A DNA stretch of 26,771 bases. It comes from a virus. The stretch spans positions 1-26,771 of the IMG/VR virus record IMGVR_UViG_3300037963_000739; one strand, 5' to 3'. Numbering within the stretch: position 1 is the stretch's first letter; every line of letters begins with the position of its first letter. The notes beneath the pieces are model-generated. The model had not been told where the DNA came from. It was given only the letters and a program-made list of their open reading frames with translations, and made no database searches. The position numbers and the translations under genes are program-made. Below are positions 7,634-16,777 of the stretch, in pieces.

Positions 7634-7639
7634 TATAAT
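7634..7639 (+). promoter_or_regulatory. Possible -10 element for the SNF2 helicase gene
   Basis: A perfect TATAAT lies 30 nt before the ATG of the plus-strand helicase gene, within an AT-rich run. The best -35-like hexamer, TTGGAC at 7608-7613, is 20 bp away, which is too far for a good promoter. The assignment is therefore weak, since TATAAT arises easily by chance in such AT-rich DNA. Confidence 0.25.
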
Positions 7640-7668
7640 ATATCGGATTAGAAATTAGAAAGTTTGTT

Positions 7669-9111
7669 ATGAAATATAAGTTTAAAACGGAGCCGTACGA
7701 GCATCAGCTTGAGGCGTTGAAAAGATCATGGGATAAGAAAGAATATGCTTATTTCATGGAAATGGGAACAGGTAAATCTAAAGTACTTGTTGATAATATC
7801 TCTGTGCTTTACGACAGAGGAGCCATCAACGCGGCTGTAATAATTGCACCGAAAGGCGTATATAAGAACTGGTCGGAACGTGAGATACCAACCCATATGC
7901 CCGAACATATAATAAGGCGTATAGGCGTATGGAATCCCGCACCAACTAAAAAGGAAAAACTACAGCTTACAAAGTTATTCGAAGTTACAGACGATTTAAA
8001 GATATTAGTTATTAACGTAGAAGCCTTTAGTACTAAGAAGGGCGTGGCGTTTGTAGAAAAGTTTTTACTAACTCATAACGCTATGATGGCAGTTGATGAA
8101 TCTACCACAATAAAGAACCCGAAAGCACAACGGACAAAGAATCTCGTTAAGTTGGCATTACAAAGCAAATACAGGCGTATTTTAACAGGTTTTCCTGTTA
8201 CCCAATCACCACTAGACCTATACAGTCAATCAGAGTTCCTATGCGCTCAGTTGCTCGGCTATTCGTCATTCTATACGTTTCAAAATCATTACGCGAAAGT
8301 AATTAATAGAAGTATGGGACAGAGAACTTTTAGACAAGTGGTCGGTTATCAGAACTTAGACGAACTATCTGATAAGGTATCTACGTTCTCGTACCGTGTT
8401 CTTAAGAAAGAATGTTTAGATTTACCCGATAAGGTGTATCAAAAAAGAGAAGTAGAACTTACGCCTGAACAAAAGAAGATATATAACCAAATAAAAGACT
8501 ATGCCATCGCGGAACTTGAATCAAATGAAATAGTTAGCGTTAGCTCGGTTCTAACTCAGATATTAAGGTTACACCAAGTTACTTGTGGTTTTGTAAAACA
8601 TGACCAAGGTGAAGAAATAGAAATTAAAAACAATCGATTAGAAGAATTATTAAAAGTATTAGAAGAAATACAGGGTAAAACAATTATATGGGCTAATTAC
8701 CAATACGATATAAAACGTATTTTAAACACTCTTAACGATATTGTAGGAACTGATGCGGTAGCTACTTATTATGGAGGTACGCCAGAGGAAGAACGACAGC
8801 CTATTATCGATAGGTTTCAAGATCCCAACTCTAGCTTACAGTATTTAATAAGTAATACTCAAACAGGTGGTTATGGAATCACTTTACACCAAGCTAGTAA
8901 CGTTGTTTATTACAGTAATAATTACGATTTAGAAAAAAGATTACAATCAGAAGACAGAGCGCACCGTATCGGACAGGTTAATAAAGTAACTTATATTGAT
9001 TTGATATCGAAAGATACAGTTGATGAAAAAATTGTGAAAGCTTTGCGGAACAAGCTCAACCTAGCACAAGAGGTGCTAGGTGATGATAAATGGAAAGATT
9101 GGATCGGTTAA
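7669..9111 (+). CDS. SNF2-type superfamily 2 DNA helicase/translocase
   Basis: This 480-aa protein has a complete two-lobe SF2/SNF2 motor: Q-like YEHQ (10-13), Walker A MGTGKS (32-37), Walker B AVDEST (141-146; DEST instead of DEAH/DEGH), motif III LTGFPVTQS (172-180), then in lobe two SNTQTGGYGITLHQA (motif V) and QSEDRAHRIGQ (motif VI, about 426-436). Phage proteins of this type are short SNF2 motors without extra domains. It should move on double-stranded DNA using ATP, e.g. to remodel protein-DNA complexes or help replication or recombination. It is the only plus-strand gene here, has its own upstream region and only a weak ribosome site, and its stop shares TTAA with the convergent gene. 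Separate, perhaps early, expression is likely. Confidence 0.93.
   Translation: MKYKFKTEPYEHQLEALKRSWDKKEYAYFMEMGTGKSKVLVDNISVLYDRGAINAAVIIAPKGVYKNWSEREIPTHMPEHIIRRIGVWNPAPTKKEKLQLTKLFEVTDDLKILVINVEAFSTKKGVAFVEKFLLTHNAMMAVDESTTIKNPKAQRTKNLVKLALQSKYRRILTGFPVTQSPLDLYSQSEFLCAQLLGYSSFYTFQNHYAKVINRSMGQRTFRQVVGYQNLDELSDKVSTFSYRVLKKECLDLPDKVYQKREVELTPEQKKIYNQIKDYAIAELESNEIVSVSSVLTQILRLHQVTCGFVKHDQGEEIEIKNNRLEELLKVLEEIQGKTIIWANYQYDIKRILNTLNDIVGTDAVATYYGGTPEEERQPIIDRFQDPNSSLQYLISNTQTGGYGITLHQASNVVYYSNNYDLEKRLQSEDRAHRIGQVNKVTYIDLISKDTVDEKIVKALRNKLNLAQEVLGDDKWKDWIG
9060..9080. repeat. 8-bp hairpin near the convergent gene junction
   Basis: CCTAGCAC (9060-9067) and GTGCTAGG (9073-9080) are perfect complements around a 5-nt loop, inside the last 17 codons of the SNF2 gene and about 28 nt beyond the end of the convergent gene. 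Because the two genes meet without any spacer, a hairpin here could stop or slow transcription from either side. No T-tract follows in either direction, so it is not a standard intrinsic terminator. Confidence 0.4.
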
Positions 9112-9593
9112 GAAAGATATTCGTCTCTTTTTCTTCTAAATTCTTCGGTATCCATAATACCGCCGCCATCAGCCATAAAGCCCATTTTATTTCTTACTTC
9201 TTCAGGTAACTTACCTAATCCCTTATTATCCTCAGGAACAGGTTTTAACGCTTTTCCTTCTGCTGCTCTTTGAGGCTCACGAGCAGCTGCTTCTAACATA
9301 GCTTTAGCGTCATCTAACAACATTAATGCTTGTTGTACGTCACCACCTGTTCTACCAACTACGGCTTCTGCTAAAGCTCCTGCGTCTTGTTGTAACATCT
9401 CACCACTGTCCGCGGGCATCTGTCTATCCATCTCTGAACCCAAACTTGCTTCATTACCCATAAGTGCCGCCATAGCTTCCATAGCTTCTGGTGGAGGTGC
9501 TCCAGCTCCTTTAGCAGGTGCATTAGGATTACCCATAGGTACGTCTGCTCTTTTTCCCATCATCATTATTTCTTCTGTTGGTGTCATCGCCAT
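9108..9593 (-). CDS. Hypothetical low-complexity protein, end of the late operon
   Basis: A 161-aa acidic protein rich in Met, Ala, Gly and Pro (MAMTPTEEIMMMG..., then several AMEAMAAL- and AGALAEAVVG-like helical stretches) ending in MADGGGIMDTEEFRRKRDEYL. No enzyme motif is visible. Composition and location at the end of the virion-protein block suggest a structural or assembly accessory protein; I cannot say more. AGGAG precedes the ATG. Its stop codon shares TTAA with that of the convergent SNF2 gene. Confidence 0.7.
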   Translation of the reverse strand: MAMTPTEEIMMMGKRADVPMGNPNAPAKGAGAPPPEAMEAMAALMGNEASLGSEMDRQMPADSGEMLQQDAGALAEAVVGRTGGDVQQALMLLDDAKAMLEAAAREPQRAAEGKALKPVPEDNKGLGKLPEEVRNKMGFMADGGGIMDTEEFRRKRDEYLS

Positions 9594-9595
9594 AT

Positions 9596-10567
9596 TTATC
9601 TCCTTGGTCTAAACGACTGTGCGAATAGTTGTGTTAGTTTATCGTTTTGTTGCATCGGTGGCAACCCGCCTAATCCTGAATTAAGTGCTCCTCCTCCCAT
9701 CATTGACATAAAACCTAGATCAGTAGAAGGCTCTTGCCCTGGTCTGCTCCCAAACTCTGCCGCAGACATAGGTCTAAAGTATGTTTGTTGTTGTTGTTGA
9801 GGTTGTGGGTTATATACTGCATTTTGTAATGCTGAATTATACGCGGCTCTTTGTTGTTTTATTAAATCACTGATAGGAGAAGCAACTGGCATTCTTCTAA
9901 AATTTGGATCTACGTCTGGCATTCTTTGTATATCTGTGTACTGCCCTACAGTTGACGTAACTGGTGCTGTACTTGGTAATGACCCAATACCCCCTGTGAT
10001 AGGTAAGTCTGATTCGTTTGCTCTACCTATAGCTCGTTCATCTTCCCCGCTCATATAGTTTGGATTATAAGTGTCCGTACTAGATAAACCTAAAAGATCA
10101 TCCATAGTTATATCTGCAGAAAAACTAGGAAAACTCGCTGTTGAGGCTGGAGCTTCTGTAATCGTTTCTACTGGTGTGATTGGAGCTGGAGCTTCTTCTG
10201 CTGCTTTATCTAAAGCAGCTTTTACAGTTTCTTGTATACTGCTCGGCATAGGTGCTGAAGGCTCTACGAATGTAGGAAAATCTCTATCAGATACGGCTTC
10301 TATAATTTTATATTCATCAGGTAAACTTAATGCTTGCATTACTTCTTCCACAACAGGAGGCAAAGATGCAATACCTGATTCGTATTCTGTAATCTGCTCC
10401 TTCGTATTTTCAGCTACGTCTTTTTCGTATTCATTAGTCGCCGCCGAAAGATCTTGATCTGCAAGATACTTAGCTACTTCAACAGCGATGCCCGCGTTGA
10501 TCTCGTCCATGTTTAAGTCTGGTAATGCAAACCCACCTAAATTTATTCCGCCAAATCCTGGACCCAT
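9596..10567 (-). CDS. Hypothetical proline/glutamine-rich virion-block protein
   Basis: A 323-aa protein that looks mostly disordered. Its N-terminal third is glycine/acidic, the middle has Ala/Pro/Thr-rich linkers (near residues 110-150), and near residue 260 there is a short poly-glutamine run (QPQQQQQT) encoded by CAA repeats. It ends with a Met/Gly-rich segment and a basic SFRPRR tail. No family recognised. Its ATG overlaps the stop of the 1106-aa gene by one base and it sits 2 nt before the next gene, so it belongs to the same transcription unit. A linker or assembly role in the particle is plausible but inferred. Confidence 0.7.
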   Translation of the reverse strand: MGPGFGGINLGGFALPDLNMDEINAGIAVEVAKYLADQDLSAATNEYEKDVAENTKEQITEYESGIASLPPVVEEVMQALSLPDEYKIIEAVSDRDFPTFVEPSAPMPSSIQETVKAALDKAAEEAPAPITPVETITEAPASTASFPSFSADITMDDLLGLSSTDTYNPNYMSGEDERAIGRANESDLPITGGIGSLPSTAPVTSTVGQYTDIQRMPDVDPNFRRMPVASPISDLIKQQRAAYNSALQNAVYNPQPQQQQQTYFRPMSAAEFGSRPGQEPSTDLGFMSMMGGGALNSGLGGLPPMQQNDKLTQLFAQSFRPRR

Positions 10568-13500
10568 TAGTTAAATGCTCCTATTCTATTTGCTCTTTGT
10601 AAAACTCTTTGTAAACCCTCATCTGTCAATGTTTGTGTTTTAAAAGCTTCTTGTCTTTTATCTTCTCTATTATAAAAATCTATTGTAGAGGCTAAATCTC
10701 TTGAATATATTGTATCGTAACTATTCAACATTTTAACAAAATTAGCTGCTTCTTTACCGCTTTGTAGTGCTCTTACATAAGTGTTGAATAGCTGCTGATC
10801 TTGAAGAATTTCTCCCATAAAATTAGCGTTACGTTGTTCTACTAATCTTTCTAAAGCAGTAGCTTTCCTCCCGAAAGCAGTAAGTGGTGGGATCAAGAAT
10901 CTTCTTAAATACTCTGTTCCTGGATCAAAAACCTCTTCTTCAATCTGTTTTCTTATTTGGCTTTCGCTTCTGAAATCAGTTGTGATTCTTTTACTTATAT
11001 CGCGTAAAACATCTAATTGTTGAAAAAACTTATCATCATCAAGTATTAACCGACCATACACCCCTTTAAAACTTAAATCTTTTCCAACTAATTCAGCAGG
11101 CGCAAAACCCTCGTTCATGAGTTGATCAAGTCTTCTCACGTCGAAAACATTGTCTACAGACGATCTCATTGCTATGTATTTTTTAGTTGCGTCACTTATT
11201 TGTTTTTGTAATATTTCTCTAGCTTCTGGATCTGCTTCTTTAAGGATTCTTTCTAATGTATCTAAACGAGTTATAACTGCACCAGAAGCTTTATCGTCAG
11301 CTCCTGTAGCTAGTATTCTACTGACTATGTTAAACGGGTTAGAACTTCCAAAAGTTGACTCTAAAATCGCTTTTTCTCTATTAAGAGCATCTAACCTATC
11401 TATAACATTTTTCTTGAAATTTTGTTTAGTTGAAACTAATTTACCAAATTGTTCTTCAGGAAATATTTCTTTTAATGTAGGTAATTTATCTTTTAAAAAC
11501 TTTTGATAATTTTTAGCTAATGTTTTAGGATCAGCCATGTCTGTATCGAAATAGTTTCTTTGTATATATTCAACAACATCATTTCTTATTACATCTATTT
11601 CGTCATAACTATTAGTATTTTTTAAAAAAGACATAAAATCTCTTGCAGTGCTATTACTTCCTGCTCCTCTACTTTGAGTAGCTAATAAATAACCAGAAAC
11701 ACCTTCGGGCTGGGTTTGTAGTAAATTTTTGATTACTTGTTGATTAGCTAATTCTGATCCAAGTTTTTGAGCATTAAATAAATCTATGTATCTTTCTGCA
11801 TCTTTTTTAGGTAATCGTCTTCTAAGCTGGTTCATCAAAGTATCTTCTATAGAGTTTTGTAAATTTCTAAGAGCCTCAAATGTTTTTTGATCAGATAAAG
11901 ATTTGTCAGGGTCAAGGTTTTTACTTGCGAAAGAATTTAATTGTGTTCTAAATTTATTTAATTCAGATAAAGTAAAATCTCCCTCACGAGTTGATTTTAA
12001 TCTTTTGAGTAAATTTTCAGGAAATAACTGATTGAATCTTTTCCTTACCTCTGATTCTAATAAATCAATTTCTTGACTAGGCTGTGTTAATTTTTCAAAC
12101 TCATCTAATTCTTTTCTAAAACCTCTACCAGTTAGTTTTATATTAGATAACGCAGGATCATTAAAAATTTCTTGTACTTCTTTGGATAATTGTTCTTGAC
12201 TGTTTCTAGCTATTTTATTTATTCGTGCAGTAGTTCTTTCTATTAATCTGCTTGAAGCTGCTTCGTCCATTACAGGGTCTAAAATATTTTTATCAGATAC
12301 TTGAGTTTTGAAAGAATCTATTTCAGAAGAAAGCCTTGCAATTATATTCAACCCTTCGTCTTCAAACTCTTCTGATTTTCGATTATATAAATTAACTAAT
12401 TCCCTTGATATGGTTTCTCCTGTAACATCCGTATCTAAATCTCTAAATATAGCCCTAAATATTTTTTGCGCCAGTTCTTTATTGCCTTTCAGCATTTCGT
12501 CATAAACTTTGACAAATCTTGGATCAGTTGCTTTTCTTAAAATCGCTGCTTCTAAGTCAGCAGCAGCATTATCTTTAGAGGCTTGAGGTAAGCTAGGGTC
12601 AAATCTACCGAACTTTGATAAGTCTTCCCCTATCTCTTCGGCTAATTCTTCAATAGTTTGGTCTATGTCTTTTAAGGTTATTTGTTCTAACTCTCCGCTT
12701 TCCGTAACTGCACGTTTTGCACCCGCTGTTCGACTAGCATTAGCTTGATCAAAAGCTGCTTCTAAGGCTTTTAGTTGTTCTGTTGGGGCTGCTTTCCCTG
12801 TTATGCCTCTATATACTGCAGGAATACCTTCCATAAAACCAGCGATTAGCGTGTTACCACCAGCCGCTATCAAGCCTATAAGTCCTGCTTCTTGAGCTAT
12901 GTCTACTAAATCTCTATTATGAACTCCTGCAGCTATTCCTCCTGCAAGTTGAGTAAATCTAGTGGCAGCTACTCCACCTCCTAATAAAACATTAAAAGCA
13001 ACATTATCCCCTAATTTTTTCAATTTAGGATATTTAACATCATCTGCCATTGCTTTTAAAATATCGTCTTTTGCAAAATTTAATCCTTTTGTGCCTAAAG
13101 CTACGTCTGCAGCAATTAAAGGAGCTTCCTGCAGTACAAATTCAGCCATATCACTTTTGTTAAACATTGGGGAATCAAAAAAGACAGGCTCTTTACCTTC
13201 TTCTACATAAACTATTCCTGAATCTGGGTCATCGGGTATTGCATATTGAAAATTTCCTGGAAGTAATTCTGCAAACCGACCTCTAACATCAGGATCTGAA
13301 CGGCTTGTAATATCTGTTCCTAAATATTGTTTTTGATAATTTAAATCAGCGGGAGTCGGGTCATAAAAACCTAAAGCGGCTGTTGCACTACGGAAAGGTA
13401 TAATACCATCAAAATTTAATTCTTTGCGCGGGTCTAGTCCAAAATTTATCAAACGCTGTGCTTTGTCGTACCCAAAAGGTTTAAAAGGTTTTCTAGGTTG

Positions 13501-13887
13501 TAATGCGCTTTCAGGTAAATTACCTCTCTCATACCCAGAAGTAACGAGGTTTCTACTGTTATATCGAGCTAGCGCACTTGTATATTCAGGATAAAGTTCC
13601 TCTATTTTGAGATCTAAAGGAGGTCTTACAAATTGTGTATATTTGCGTTCTTTTTCAGCTTGAAACTCAGCTATTACTTTATTGTACTGTTCTTCTCCAA
13701 GTTGTGTTCTTAATGCGTACGCAAGGTCAGGATCAACACTATCTTGAGACATAGCGTAAACTAAACTTTCTTGTCCAAATAAATCACCATAGGTAATATT
13801 CGGATTAATAATATTACCGTCTATGTTTATAGGCATAGTCTTGAGTTTTTCTACCCCAGCCGCTAATCTCTCTCCGTAAGTCGCCAT
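10567..13887 (-). CDS. Large internal virion / DNA-ejection-type protein (putative)
   Basis: At 1106 aa this is the largest gene of the window. The N-terminal 250 residues are mixed, with FDSPMFNKSDMAEFVLQEAP near 238-257. Residues about 296-354 are glycine/alanine-rich and hydrophobic (VLLGGGVAA, GLIGLIAAGGNTLIAG) and could enter a membrane. The remaining two thirds are long charged helices with heptad character. This layout (long helical protein with one amphipathic membrane patch, in a block of large virion proteins) matches internal core or ejection proteins of podoviruses such as T7 gp16-type proteins in general design; I see no clear lytic transglycosylase motif. AAGGA precedes the ATG and the gene abuts the upstream one. 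Confidence 0.6.
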   Translation of the reverse strand: MATYGERLAAGVEKLKTMPINIDGNIINPNITYGDLFGQESLVYAMSQDSVDPDLAYALRTQLGEEQYNKVIAEFQAEKERKYTQFVRPPLDLKIEELYPEYTSALARYNSRNLVTSGYERGNLPESALQPRKPFKPFGYDKAQRLINFGLDPRKELNFDGIIPFRSATAALGFYDPTPADLNYQKQYLGTDITSRSDPDVRGRFAELLPGNFQYAIPDDPDSGIVYVEEGKEPVFFDSPMFNKSDMAEFVLQEAPLIAADVALGTKGLNFAKDDILKAMADDVKYPKLKKLGDNVAFNVLLGGGVAATRFTQLAGGIAAGVHNRDLVDIAQEAGLIGLIAAGGNTLIAGFMEGIPAVYRGITGKAAPTEQLKALEAAFDQANASRTAGAKRAVTESGELEQITLKDIDQTIEELAEEIGEDLSKFGRFDPSLPQASKDNAAADLEAAILRKATDPRFVKVYDEMLKGNKELAQKIFRAIFRDLDTDVTGETISRELVNLYNRKSEEFEDEGLNIIARLSSEIDSFKTQVSDKNILDPVMDEAASSRLIERTTARINKIARNSQEQLSKEVQEIFNDPALSNIKLTGRGFRKELDEFEKLTQPSQEIDLLESEVRKRFNQLFPENLLKRLKSTREGDFTLSELNKFRTQLNSFASKNLDPDKSLSDQKTFEALRNLQNSIEDTLMNQLRRRLPKKDAERYIDLFNAQKLGSELANQQVIKNLLQTQPEGVSGYLLATQSRGAGSNSTARDFMSFLKNTNSYDEIDVIRNDVVEYIQRNYFDTDMADPKTLAKNYQKFLKDKLPTLKEIFPEEQFGKLVSTKQNFKKNVIDRLDALNREKAILESTFGSSNPFNIVSRILATGADDKASGAVITRLDTLERILKEADPEAREILQKQISDATKKYIAMRSSVDNVFDVRRLDQLMNEGFAPAELVGKDLSFKGVYGRLILDDDKFFQQLDVLRDISKRITTDFRSESQIRKQIEEEVFDPGTEYLRRFLIPPLTAFGRKATALERLVEQRNANFMGEILQDQQLFNTYVRALQSGKEAANFVKMLNSYDTIYSRDLASTIDFYNREDKRQEAFKTQTLTDEGLQRVLQRANRIGAFN

Positions 13888-15630
13888 TTATATTCCTTGT
13901 GTTGGAATCTCTTGATTATAAATATCTACTGTGCTTCCGCCGCCTGTGGCTGTACCACCGCCACCGCCACCGCCAGCTGTGGTGTTTCTATCAGGGAAAT
14001 ATATATCGAAACCTACTCTAGGTGTTTGACTTATTAAATAATTTCTATCTGTAAATGTGTTAATTGCAGGTATGTTTTTATATCTCGTATAAAAATTTCT
14101 AAAAGTATAATTGTTTTCGTCTAGTTTATCTTGGTCATTAAAAGCTTTATCCTCTTTAGGTTTAAAGAAATATGTAAGTTCGTCTGCGAATAATGAACCG
14201 CCTGTGCTATCAAATTTATATCTATTCCATGTGTTAGGATTATGTAATGCACGAATTTGGTTATCATTATTAGAAATTAGAAGGTCTGCAAATGTTATTA
14301 AATTATCATGCAACACTCCTGGATTTTGAGTAGCCCCATATCCGACCAGTTGTAAATGATATGCTAAATCTTTATCTGATAATGTTCGACCTGTTTGTCC
14401 GTTTGCTGCTGCCGCTAAATAAGCTAATTGTAATAATGCCGCTTGTTGTCTGACATTTTCAAGACTTGTTCTTTCTAAAAATTGTGTATTAAATGATTTT
14501 TTCGTAGCGTCGTCTATATCTGCAGTTTCAACCCATTGATTTAAAGAACTTAATATTTGTTGGTTAGTCGCATTTGGGTTATTGATAATATTAAATAAAC
14601 TTTTTGAAGCATTACCGAAACCTGTCCTTCCTGCGCTACCTCCTACCTCATTAGTTGCAAAAAAGCTGTTGGTGTCTCTAAATCCAAACGATGTAGATAT
14701 ATCATTAAAAGCTACGACAGCATCATCACCTAGTTTTATGACATCGGATACAATACCTGTTGAAGATATAAGTTGATCGTTTTCATATTCGCTTTTAGCT
14801 CTATCTAATACTGGATTTGCTAACGTTAAAACTTGGACTGTAGCAGCGTCTGTAGTTCTACGCGCGTCCATGTCTTCTTTTAATTTTGTTAAATCTTTAT
14901 CAACTAAACCAGCGAACGGATCGCTGCCTCCTTCTCCAGGTTTTGCTACTTCTATCCAACTTTCAGTTTTAAAAGCTCTACGGAAGCCATCGTCATTAGC
15001 TAACCCTTGTTCTATTTCTGCAGGTGAAGCGGGGATATATAAATTAGGATCATTTTTATAATACCTACCAATACGTTTATCTGAAACATTCGCCCTAGCT
15101 GCGTTTTGTTCTAATACATTAACGGTTCTAATGTCTGGAAAAAGACCACTAGAAATAAATGATTGTCTGTCTGAAGCTAATTGTTGCTCTAATCCTTTGT
15201 TTCGCACTCTTCTATCTACAGCTAATTTTGCATACTCAGCTCCACCCCTATCACCAAGACCTCCTGCAATTAAAGCATCTATACCTATCGGGAGAAGATC
15301 TTGCATCAAAGTTGATTGTTCTCTACGTGGTCCGTAAATGTTTTCTGCAGCTTGATAAACTCTATCTACTCTTTGATTTCCTGTTGGTTGATAAGGAATA
15401 GGATCAGGCTTGGGTAAAAATTTATTACCTAGCGCTCCTACAATTCCTGGAAGTAAAAAAGAAGCAGGATTTACATCTCTTCTTCCGCCTCCGCCTCCAC
15501 CGCCTGCTCGAGGAAAGTTGATCGGTGCAGGTCTAAGTTGTAATTGCGGTATTACGCCACCTTGTCCACCTGCATTAAATTGTGGGAAACCTAATGTCCC
15601 TAATCCGCCTCTTTGTCTTCCGTTTGCCAT
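13888..15630 (-). CDS. Putative internal virion protein, glycine-rich ends
   Basis: A 580-aa protein with a Gly/Pro-rich head (seven glycines in a row near residue 44), a helical centre and a glycine-rich tail (another seven-glycine run near 555). A conserved-looking segment, LLQLAYLAAAANGQTGRTLS followed by DKDLAYHL and LVGYG, lies near residues 397-428; I have the impression of having seen similar segments in marine phage virion proteins of unknown function. The gene is directly joined to the 1106-aa gene and follows another glycine-rich virion-type protein by one base. A partner of the large internal protein in DNA ejection is likely but inferred. Confidence 0.6.
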   Translation of the reverse strand: MANGRQRGGLGTLGFPQFNAGGQGGVIPQLQLRPAPINFPRAGGGGGGGRRDVNPASFLLPGIVGALGNKFLPKPDPIPYQPTGNQRVDRVYQAAENIYGPRREQSTLMQDLLPIGIDALIAGGLGDRGGAEYAKLAVDRRVRNKGLEQQLASDRQSFISSGLFPDIRTVNVLEQNAARANVSDKRIGRYYKNDPNLYIPASPAEIEQGLANDDGFRRAFKTESWIEVAKPGEGGSDPFAGLVDKDLTKLKEDMDARRTTDAATVQVLTLANPVLDRAKSEYENDQLISSTGIVSDVIKLGDDAVVAFNDISTSFGFRDTNSFFATNEVGGSAGRTGFGNASKSLFNIINNPNATNQQILSSLNQWVETADIDDATKKSFNTQFLERTSLENVRQQAALLQLAYLAAAANGQTGRTLSDKDLAYHLQLVGYGATQNPGVLHDNLITFADLLISNNDNQIRALHNPNTWNRYKFDSTGGSLFADELTYFFKPKEDKAFNDQDKLDENNYTFRNFYTRYKNIPAINTFTDRNYLISQTPRVGFDIYFPDRNTTAGGGGGGGTATGGGSTVDIYNQEIPTQGI

Positions 15631-15631
15631 A

Positions 15632-16777
15632 TTATGCTACTGGCATATTCATGCCATATGTTCCTGTTCCTACAGTTGATCCGTACATTGGGTAATAACT
15701 TCCTAAACCACCCATAGTGTTCGCTCCACCGCCATAAAAGTTAGCCCCTACTGTACCCATGGTTTGATTAGGGTAAAACGGCGCGCCTGTATTATTAGGG
15801 AAGTCTTGAGGAGCACTACTACCTGCGTATCCAAAACCACCTGCCATTGGTCCAAGAGCCCCTAGGATAGAACCAACATTACTAATTGTAGTCATAGGTA
15901 AATTATAAGTGCCCACAAAATCAGAGTAAGCCCTATCTAATTCAGATTGAGACCTTCCCCTACCTAATGCACCTATGCCCATAGTCCGATTAATATCTTG
16001 TTGTTGTAGTTCTGCTAGTTGTGTGCCTAATCCTTGCATACCTATTCCAAAACGTGACATACCCGTCGCGCCCACGTTACCTAAAGAACCTAAACCACTT
16101 CCTATGCCTGTAAATAATTGTCCTGCTCCTTGGTCTCTACGCCTAGCTCCTTCGAACCCTGTCATAGCATTACGTATAGCGTCTTGAAAACCTTTACTAC
16201 GAATACCCGCTACTGCTTCTGTAGCCCCTCTGCCAACTCTTTCTGCTAAATCTTCTTGTGTTAACCTACCCCTAGAACCGCCGAAAGCTCCCGCGTCAAC
16301 AGCTCTATCTCTAAGCGCCATATCGCCTTTAGCTAATCCTTCACTTATATCAGATAAAGTTTGTTCTACTACTTGTTCTTCGAAAGGATTAAAATAAGAA
16401 CTTGCCATAGTTGGATCAAATTCTCCACGACCTGCCTGCGCTGCTGCTCCTGCTTCACCAAATGCACCTAAGCCTGCTCCTTGTATGTTTCTTAGATCTT
16501 CTGCGCCTGTAGAAAAAATATCTGAAGCATCTGCTATAAACGGTCTATACGAACCGATAGCCGCATCAGATAAATCCATAGCATATCGCTCTCTGGGATC
16601 GAATTGCGCTATCCTTTCACCTGTATACGTGAACGGAGTTGCGTCTGGTCTGCCAATATTTTCAAATTGAGATCGAAAAAAAGCTCCTAAATAAGGGAAT
16701 ATACCTTGTGATAAAAAATCTCCTACATACCCTGCAGGGGCTTGGGAAGTAAATTCTCGTACCGTTCTATCAGCCAT
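15632..16777 (-). CDS. Putative minor virion / ejection protein
   Basis: A 381-aa protein. Its middle contains YFNPFEEQVVEQTLSDI followed by DRAVDAGAFGGSRGRL (about residues 125-170), a pattern I associate with phage internal or DNA-transfer proteins, where a helical region carries the NPY/NPF...AGAFGGSR stretch. The last 120 residues are rich in Gly, Met, Tyr and Asn and probably disordered. It overlaps the upstream gene by 8 nt. Role in the particle or in DNA delivery is inferred from the pattern and neighbours. Confidence 0.6.
   Translation of the reverse strand: MADRTVREFTSQAPAGYVGDFLSQGIFPYLGAFFRSQFENIGRPDATPFTYTGERIAQFDPRERYAMDLSDAAIGSYRPFIADASDIFSTGAEDLRNIQGAGLGAFGEAGAAAQAGRGEFDPTMASSYFNPFEEQVVEQTLSDISEGLAKGDMALRDRAVDAGAFGGSRGRLTQEDLAERVGRGATEAVAGIRSKGFQDAIRNAMTGFEGARRRDQGAGQLFTGIGSGLGSLGNVGATGMSRFGIGMQGLGTQLAELQQQDINRTMGIGALGRGRSQSELDRAYSDFVGTYNLPMTTISNVGSILGALGPMAGGFGYAGSSAPQDFPNNTGAPFYPNQTMGTVGANFYGGGANTMGGLGSYYPMYGSTVGTGTYGMNMPVA

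Larger units (their letters stand above)
7347..7668. other. Divergent intergenic region, candidate control or replication-start region
   Basis: This 322-bp non-coding stretch separates the leftward replication operon from the rightward SNF2 helicase and is the longest gap in the window. It is very AT-rich and contains a leftward promoter-like pair next to 7346, one inverted and three direct copies of TCTATTAG (7485-7575), and an AT-only-like run with TATAAT (7634-7639) before the SNF2 gene. No credible ORF lies in it. It must hold the promoters of both directions; an origin is a reasonable further guess. Confidence 0.6.

Noticed and set aside
9781-9800. TTG triplet run
   Set aside because: Encodes the poly-glutamine stretch of the 323-aa protein on the minus strand; simple repeat, not regulatory.
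10071-10457. 128-codon plus-strand frame opposite the Pro/Gln-rich gene
   Set aside because: Antisense shadow of a repetitive Ala/Pro/Thr-rich coding region, no ribosome site, no recognisable protein features.
13950-15500. Short GC-rich triplet repeats (glycine runs) as possible mobile or CRISPR-like repeats
   Set aside because: They are simple glycine codon runs in the ends of one protein; no spacers or repeated units of CRISPR size.
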